From: Heliocidaris tuberculata
Lineage: Eukaryota; Echinodermata; Echinoidea; Camarodonta; Echinometridae
Assembly: GCA_025618425.1 (NCBI GenBank)
Contig: CM046845.1
Location: 5,910,077-5,974,076, forward strand
Length of the DNA: 64,000 bases
Direction of reading: 5' to 3'
Below the pieces are notes generated by a model. It worked only from the letters and a program-made list of their open reading frames with translations, was not told the DNA's origin and searched no databases. This document shows positions 57,690-64,000 of the stretch, one piece after another; position 1 is the first letter of the stretch, and the number at the start of each line of letters is the position of its first letter. A program made the position numbers and the translations under genes.

Positions 57690-58160
57690 CTCTTTCAGTC
57701 TCTCCCCCCCCCCCACCCCTCTCTTATACTTATTAAACACTCCCTTCTCATCATTTTAGTTGATTCTTTTCTCTTCTCTTTTCCATTTTCACACCGTGTT
57801 CCTCATTCCATTCGTCCGTTGTAATTACCTCCTCTCTCTCTCTCTCTCCGTATATCTACATCTCTCTCTATCCTAATTGCTTATATCTTTCTATCTTTCT
57901 CTTTTTATCTCTATCCATCTCTCTCTCTCTCTCTCTCTCCACATCCTTCTCCGGCCTATCTTCGTGTTTTATAGTTAATACCCTACTGATATCTTTTAAT
58001 TCACTCTCTCTCTTCTTTCAGCTCCCTCTGCCTTAATTATTGGTCTTTCTGCATGTCTCTTTATCTGTCTCTCTGTCTCTCTCCTCTTCCTCCTCCTTTT
58101 CCAAAGCTTTCTCTCTCCCTCCATCTCTCTCTTTCTCTCCTCATCTCTTCGCATCGCGTG
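57690..58160. repeat. Pyrimidine-rich region with several (CT)n runs
   Basis: Runs at 57829-57850, 57919-57940 and 58070-58140 within C/T-biased DNA. Open frames on both strands are compositional. Confidence 0.8.
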
Positions 58161-58285
58161 CCGTTCATATTTCCCCCTCATCCTCAGACAATAACAAAAG
58201 GCGTGCGTGTCGGGCATCGCTCGAGTTAATTTATCTCTGTGAGTAATGTCTAGACCGCTACTTCCTGATACTGAAAGGGGAAAGC

Positions 58286-58322
58286 AGAGAGAGAGAGGGA
58301 GAGAGAGAGAGAGAGAGAGAGG
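58286..58322. repeat. (GA)n microsatellite
   Basis: About 17 GA units with one break. Confidence 0.9.
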
Positions 58323-59064
58323 AATAAAGGTCGAGACTGCTCCAAGAAGACGAGAATGGATGCTTCAAATATTGTGAGGTAATTCCCGGAAAATCGGACA
58401 AGGCTCTTGTTGGCATCTGGTTCGCGAGCTGCCAATGAAACGCATAATTTTTTCGCCTTCCTCCTTGGCGCGTTGCGACGAGAATCGAAATGACGTGACG
58501 ACATTTTTAAAAATTATAAATACTCCCCACCGATAAAGAAAAGAGATAATGTTAAATCTTCACGTATTTTCTCCATCCAAGCACAAATGTTATTTGGCCC
58601 TACTGTGACATCGTTTTAAGCATTGACAGTGTGAACTCTGAATAAAATGAATATTTATTCATTTTCTGGCCTGCATTTGTCTAACATTTTTTTTTTTGGG
58701 GGGGGGGGTGCATAATTATGACCATTTAGAGATGGAGCAATGATCTGAAGAAGAAAAATATTCAGGTCTTTTACGTAAAAGTATGATAGTGTGAAAGAAG
58801 ACGCTGTACCTGAGGATTGAACTCTGATCATATAATCCAGGGTCCCGCTCTACCTCGTTACACGTTTACTTAGTGCACAGGAGTTAAAAGGATGACAATA
58901 AATTGATAATGATAAGCGACACAGCTCTTCACGAGACATTAATTAAGTAAAGAAATAGGGATTCGGATAAGCCGAAGAATTACTGTGTGTCTGGAAAATG
59001 ACACGTCCACAAAGAGAGTACTCAGACAAAGATTCTATAGTCACCTTCTCCATGCTTCATTCTC

Positions 59065-59066
<2 letters not shown>

Positions 59067-59105
<39 letters not shown>

Positions 59106-59115
59106 TCTTTCTCTC
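59067..59115. repeat. (CT)n microsatellite
   Basis: About 16 CT units followed by T-rich pyrimidine. Confidence 0.9.
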
Positions 59116-59749
59116 TGTCTTTCTCATCGTCTCCACTCTCTCCTCTAGCCCAGCTGCCCTAAGGCGCTGGATGCATTCAAGGAATAACGTTTTATGTATA
59201 TCATAATATTATATTTACCCATTTACCTTACTTGGGAAAAGACACAAGAAATAGTTTTCACAAAATCGTTATTTTTTAAATTGAATTAAAAATGTTTATA
59301 AAAATTGATAAAATTCTCTTTTTTGGGGGGGGGGGGGTTGCATCGTTGTTGTTTTTTTAATCAACCACAAGTTGCCTTCGTTTCCAGATCGCTCAAATTC
59401 GGCATATATATATTTACGCTTGTTCTTTGTTTGCATAAGTATAAATGTAAATTAATTTACAATTTTAAGTGCACTGAACAACGAATAGGAAAAGGAACTA
59501 AGAATCACTAGCTACTAATCTTTAGGGGAGTTTTATTAATTTAATAAACCTACATTCTTAGTTAATTCGTGTGTTTAAGATTTGATTACAAGTCCATGTT
59601 TACTTTATCAATTTCATTTGTTTTGTTACGTATTCTAATATTTTGGTAATATATAATTGTTTTACATTGTACTTTGATTCTATTATGTAAAACAGGGCTC
59701 TCTTGTTCAGCAAATTTTTTAATGTAGTGAAGAGAAAATCCTCCACACA

Positions 59750-60055
59750 AAAAACTAATAACTCAATCAATCAATAACTGAATCAATTAATCAACCAACC
59801 AATCAATCATTCAACCATTCAATCAAATCAATAGTTCTATATACCAAGCAATCAATAACTCAATAAATCAATAACTTAATCGATAAAATCAATAATCCAA
59901 TCAAATCAATAACTCTATCTATCAATCAGTCAAATCAATCACTCAATTTATTTATCAATCCATCAATAAATAACTCAATCGATAAATCAATCAATCAATC
60001 AAATCAATAATCCAACTTATCAATCAATCAATCAATAACTCAATCAATCAATTCC
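59750..60055. repeat. (AATC)n / 'aatcaataactc' low-complexity satellite, ~300 bp
   Basis: Degenerate repeats of AATC with regular insertions such as 'ataactca'. Imperfect, so slowly decayed or built from two unit types. Confidence 0.88.
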
Positions 60056-61984
60056 ACCGCAGGAAAAGAATGTTATGTAAAATAGCATATCTTTATAAAC
60101 GACATTTCACATTGCGGAGAAGAAACACAGAAAGATGGAGAGAAACAAAAGGCCACAAGTGTCATTTTCATGATTTAGAAGAAAATAACAAGGGGCACAA
60201 AGTAAAACATAAATTATGTCGTGAATATGCCCCTCATCGATATGGGATGAAAGTATATATATACATACATACATGTAAATCACAGCCGTGCAAAACTGCA
60301 AACAGATAGATTCAACGCAGACGACCTGTTTCTTTGAACGAATCTTTAAAAGTGATTAATTCACATACTATACAGGCGGCAGCAAAAAAAAAAACAAAAA
60401 AAAAAACAAAGAATATATAAATAAACAAATAAATATACGTAACAACAATGTTCTGTCATCTCATTTCATTAGTTAAAAATAATACAAAATTTTCAAGTAT
60501 ATCAGTGCCAAAATAATTCATCTTCGAATCTTCTCTTGAAAGTTATCAGTTCCCATGCAGACAATACTGGCGACAACGAAAAACACAACATCGAAATTCT
60601 ATTATTTTCTATCGTAATAAAAGATGCAATAGAAATTGATGATAAGCAATGATTCACACTTTTCTAAACAGGATGATGGAATGTTCATCAGGTAGTGACG
60701 TATTTGTAATCTATATTTCATTTAAGTGTGTACAGCCTATTAGCGTTATCAGGAGCTAGCGAGGTACTTTGTTCTCATACAGGGGTATTTCGTGAAGGGG
60801 TTCTTTGTTAAAAAGGGTGCAAGCAACATGGATGAAAGTAATTAGGGGGGGGGGGGTCAACTGACTGAAAATAGAAAATCTTTATATTGAATACTCTTGC
60901 ACCTCTTTGCTTTTAAAACAAAGAAATTAATTGGTTAAATGAATGAGGAAGGGGTAAAAGCTTTCACATCATACCTCACCCTTTCGAATCAAAATCATTT
61001 CCACCCTTCACGCGCATGCATGTAATTCCATATCTCTTCTTATCATATTTTCCCTTTCATCAGTCATGTTGTCTGCAACCCAGACAATATAACAGCCTGC
61101 ACTTTCTCTCCGTCTATTCACCTAAGCTTAGAACCACAAAAAAATATCTATAAATAAAGAGAGAATAGTGAGTTAAATGAAATATATGTCTGTGTCTCTC
61201 CTTAACCGAGGGTTCGGTGCACGGGATAACTATGCGAAAGACTAGACATAATGGTAAAGCGATATGAAAATGTCAAGTGATTTGTGCGGACGTTTACCTT
61301 GTAGCTAGCCAAACGAACTATACTATAAGGTAGGCCGATAGAACGGAGAACATTGATCGGACGTAACTATGGTGAACCTTGTTCTGGTTCGGTGCTAGGG
61401 GTGCTGGGGCGATGAGCTGTGAGTCTTTAAAATGTTTTATTAAAAAAACAAAAAACAAAAAAACTAGGACACTGAAATTCACAAAAAACGACAAGAACTG
61501 TATAGGGGACTGGCGCCAATTTCCAGTTTCAGAATTTTGCCAGCGAGCGAGGCGAATGTGCTTAAAAAACAAAAGTCATTTTGTAAAGTTGAAAAAGCTA
61601 TTTCGGCATCAAAATACAATTAAAAAAATATATATATAGAATTTACCTCGAAAATAAGGATCTTCGGGAGCCTCGCTGCCCGAATATTAATGAAACATAG
61701 ATTGACATAAACTTTTTAAATGGGCTACAGGTTTGACCACCCCCCCCCCCTGCGGTGATCCAGTCCAAAATAGGTCGATATCCGTGAACTAAAATAACTT
61801 TCTTAATCATCACCGAATTTCAGCTACATGTAAGTAACACTAATGGCTCCTCTTGCAAGTTCTGAATCAATCAAAGATTCAATGACATTGATAAATATGA
61901 AATTATCTTAAGCAGGAAACAGAATGACAACCTCTCTTACTTTGAATTACTGAGTATTTTCATTTATCACTTGAAATACTCTAC
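60056..61984. other. Unassigned AT-rich sequence
   Basis: No gene. Contains a G run at 60845-60856, a C run at 61741-61750, and a short repeat-like patch at 61360-61560 with open frames on both strands. Confidence 0.4.
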
Positions 61985-62065
61985 CACACTACAATACAAT
62001 ATTGGCATTTATACAGTGCTCTTACAATTACAGCTCATGTATCACAGCGCTTTACAAACTACATT
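61985..62065 (-). mobile_element. SINE-type 3'-end fragment
   Basis: Minus-strand 'gtaaagcgctgtgatac...gagcactgtataaatgcc' resembles the SINE tail. The rest is absent. Confidence 0.4.
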
Positions 62066-62538
62066 AATGTATACAATAACTAAAAAAAACACACACAAAA
62101 AAAAACGAATACTACATGTTTATACTGTAACAATGATTGATTGAACTGATTGATTGAAAAGAAAGGTCTATATATAGAAAATTGGTTATTTTGATCATTT
62201 TGTAATAATGATTTGACATGAAAGGTAGGTGAAGGCGTTGCAGATATCTTCTTAACATGACATTCATCGCAAATACTTTATTTGGTGTGCTTTGGACAAT
62301 ATTCCATCTACCTGTAACAATGCCTTTAAATTGGTTTAGGCCGAACCCCATCATCACCTAACGAGCAACATTCATTTATCTGAAATTCGGAGGCATGGGT
62401 AATGATGAAGTAGATTGTTCAATTACACGGTGGCTGGGTTTGCTCATCATCCGAAAAACACCTCGGAAATGAATGTTGGAATTTTGGAAAGAGAGATGGG
62501 TGGTAGGGAGAAGGAGAGATTGGTAGAGAGAAATGAAA

Positions 62539-62565
62539 GGATATATATATATATATATATATATA
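62539..62565. repeat. (TA)n microsatellite
   Basis: About 13 TA units. Confidence 0.95.
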
Positions 62566-62984
62566 CATACAAAGATAAATCATAAACATAAACAGGAGGA
62601 CGAACAGAGGGCTGAGTGGAAGCAAAATGAAAACAATAAGATTATACAAAATAGGGGAGATATTGAGGGAAAGGTATATTAAAGAATATCGTTTGGAGAA
62701 AAGACACCGAATCAGAGAGAATGAAGGAAAAAGATATTTTAAAAAAGTAACAGAAACAGATGAGGATGGGCAGGAAAGAGAGTGGGGGAGAGAGATTATT
62801 AGGTTAAAAAGAGAAAAATGTATTATTTTAATGATGATTGTCTTTTCTAATAGGGAATAAAATGAGATTGATAGTGAGGAAGAGAGAGAGAGAGGGAGGG
62901 GAGAGAAGAGGAAGATGGAAACGAGAGAAAGAACGGGAAAACGGAGGAGGAAAAATTGGGAGAATTTCGAGGAAACATAAGATA

Positions 62985-63345
62985 AATAGATGGGCAGAAA
63001 GAAAGAAACCTAGAGGTGCACATTTACCGTTGATACCATCATTTTCACCATAGAATGGTATCATTATATAATAGGGAGGAGGAAAAAGGAGGAGGAGGAG
63101 GAGGAGGAGGAGGAGGAGAGAGAGAGATAGATGTAGACAGAGAGAAAGAGATGAGCAGAAAGAAAGAAACCAAAAGGTGCACATCCATTGTTGATATCAT
63201 CATCTTTGCACCATATGACGGTATCATCTTATATAGGGAGGATAAGAGAGAGAGAGAAAGAGGGAGAGAGAAAGAGAGAGAGAGAAAGAGAGAGAGAGGG
63301 AGAGAGAGGATTCACGTATATAATTGCACCTTCATTGTTGACATA
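62985..63345. repeat. ~160-bp tandem repeat interleaved with purine microsatellites
   Basis: 'gggcagaaagaaagaaacc...ggtgcacat...gttgataccatcat...ggtatcat-ttatatagggagga' starts near 62991 and again near 63150, and a partial third unit starts near 63325. Between them lie (GGA)n at 63086-63118 and (GA)n at 63247-63309. Open frames with Glu/Arg repeats are artefacts. Confidence 0.85.
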
Positions 63346-63565
63346 ATCATCCGTAACCTTGTACGTGATGGCGGAACCAGAACCTATCACGAGATCAGAC
63401 AGGGATAAAGTAAGACCAATCTCACGTCGTCGTTTGTCTTGATAAGTTTCATCTCATCATAACTTTAATTGTCTAGATAAATCTCACATCATCGTAACTG
63501 TACTCGTCTACATCAAGGGATAATTTGCTGGTATCCATAAAAGCATTCTAATAACTTTATGTCAG

Positions 63566-64000
63566 GTTTAAAGGAGAATGAAACCCAAACTTGTATGCTC
63601 TTTAACAGAAGCAGATAAATCTTAGAAGCATATCACTGAAACTATAGTTTGAGGAAAAACGGATAAAGAATAAAAAAGGTATAAAGATTTTTAAAAACCT
63701 AAAATCGCTAAATGAAATTGGCAACATACTCATTATGCTAATGAGATGCTATGACGCTTTTGTGCTCTCTCTCTTTATAGGTAATAAATAATAAAATTAT
63801 CAGATATCAGCTTTTAAACAAAGAAAATTTAGTTATCAACATTGTGCTTGAAATATATTGTGAGGAATAAATTTATGAATACCAATTATAATACAGAAAT
63901 CAAAATTTTCTGAGATATATTCAAGGAAAGTGGATCTTTACATTATTTGTATAAGGCAATTGGAAAGTATAGCACATTTACATCACAGTATCTCATTAAC
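63566..64000. repeat. Possible interspersed repeat running off the window
   Basis: Begins 'taaaggagaatgaaacccaa', which looks like a repeat end, followed by AT-rich DNA. No other copy is in this window, so the call is weak. Confidence 0.25.

Noticed and set aside
58790..58865. Possible tRNA-like sequence on the minus strand (AGAGTTCAATCCTC)
   Set aside because: Resembles a B box loosely, but I could not build a cloverleaf or find a SINE tail.
62828..63408. Arg/Glu-repeat open frames on the plus strand and Leu/Ser/Pro frames on the minus strand
   Set aside because: Produced by GA and GGA simple repeats.

Overview
This window is animal nuclear DNA, not a prokaryotic or viral region. It is AT-rich and intron-rich, full of short inverted-repeat transposons, tRNA-derived SINEs, truncated LINE ends, microsatellites and long poly-G/poly-C runs. 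The two protein genes align best, from memory, with deuterostome versions. The SINE type (Pol III A and B boxes, a tail reading 'agcgctatataa...attattatt') and the style of the repeats suggest a marine invertebrate deuterostome, most likely an echinoderm such as a sea urchin. That taxonomic call is inference.

Only two genes can be supported, and both can be assembled completely with consistent phases and GT-AG introns. NDUFS3 (mitochondrial complex I 30-kDa subunit) is on the minus strand: six coding exons between 11993 and 18900, encoding 257 residues. PIGU (GPI transamidase subunit U) is on the plus strand: eleven coding exons between 27151 and 41359, encoding 442 residues. They are divergently arranged, with about 8.25 kb between start codons. 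A seven-unit, roughly 190-bp satellite array sits just upstream of NDUFS3. I see no functional link between them: one serves respiration, the other GPI-anchor attachment in the ER.

Layout. 1-3200: two foldback elements, otherwise featureless. 3219-7979: a 4.76-kb giant foldback element with near-identical arms and a 5'-truncated non-LTR retrotransposon inserted in the right arm. 8727-9438: a Tc1/mariner-type foldback. 10.6-18.9 kb: NDUFS3 with its repeats and a decayed THAP-domain fragment in intron 1. 19.0-20.4 kb: satellite. 20.4-27.1 kb: repeat debris and inverted-repeat elements. 27.1-41.9 kb: PIGU, whose introns hold several MITEs, SINEs and tandem repeats, including inverted repeat pairs that bracket exon 9 and exons 8-9. 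42-64 kb: no gene recognised; MITEs, SINE copies interrupted by other insertions, LINE tails, simple repeats and unidentified AT-rich DNA.

I did not find a convincing new biological system. The observations most worth checking are the giant foldback, the inverted pairs around PIGU exon 9, the repeated splice-donor-like motif after PIGU exon 3, the satellite beside NDUFS3, the THAP/acidic-exon relic, and the nested SINE/MITE insertions.
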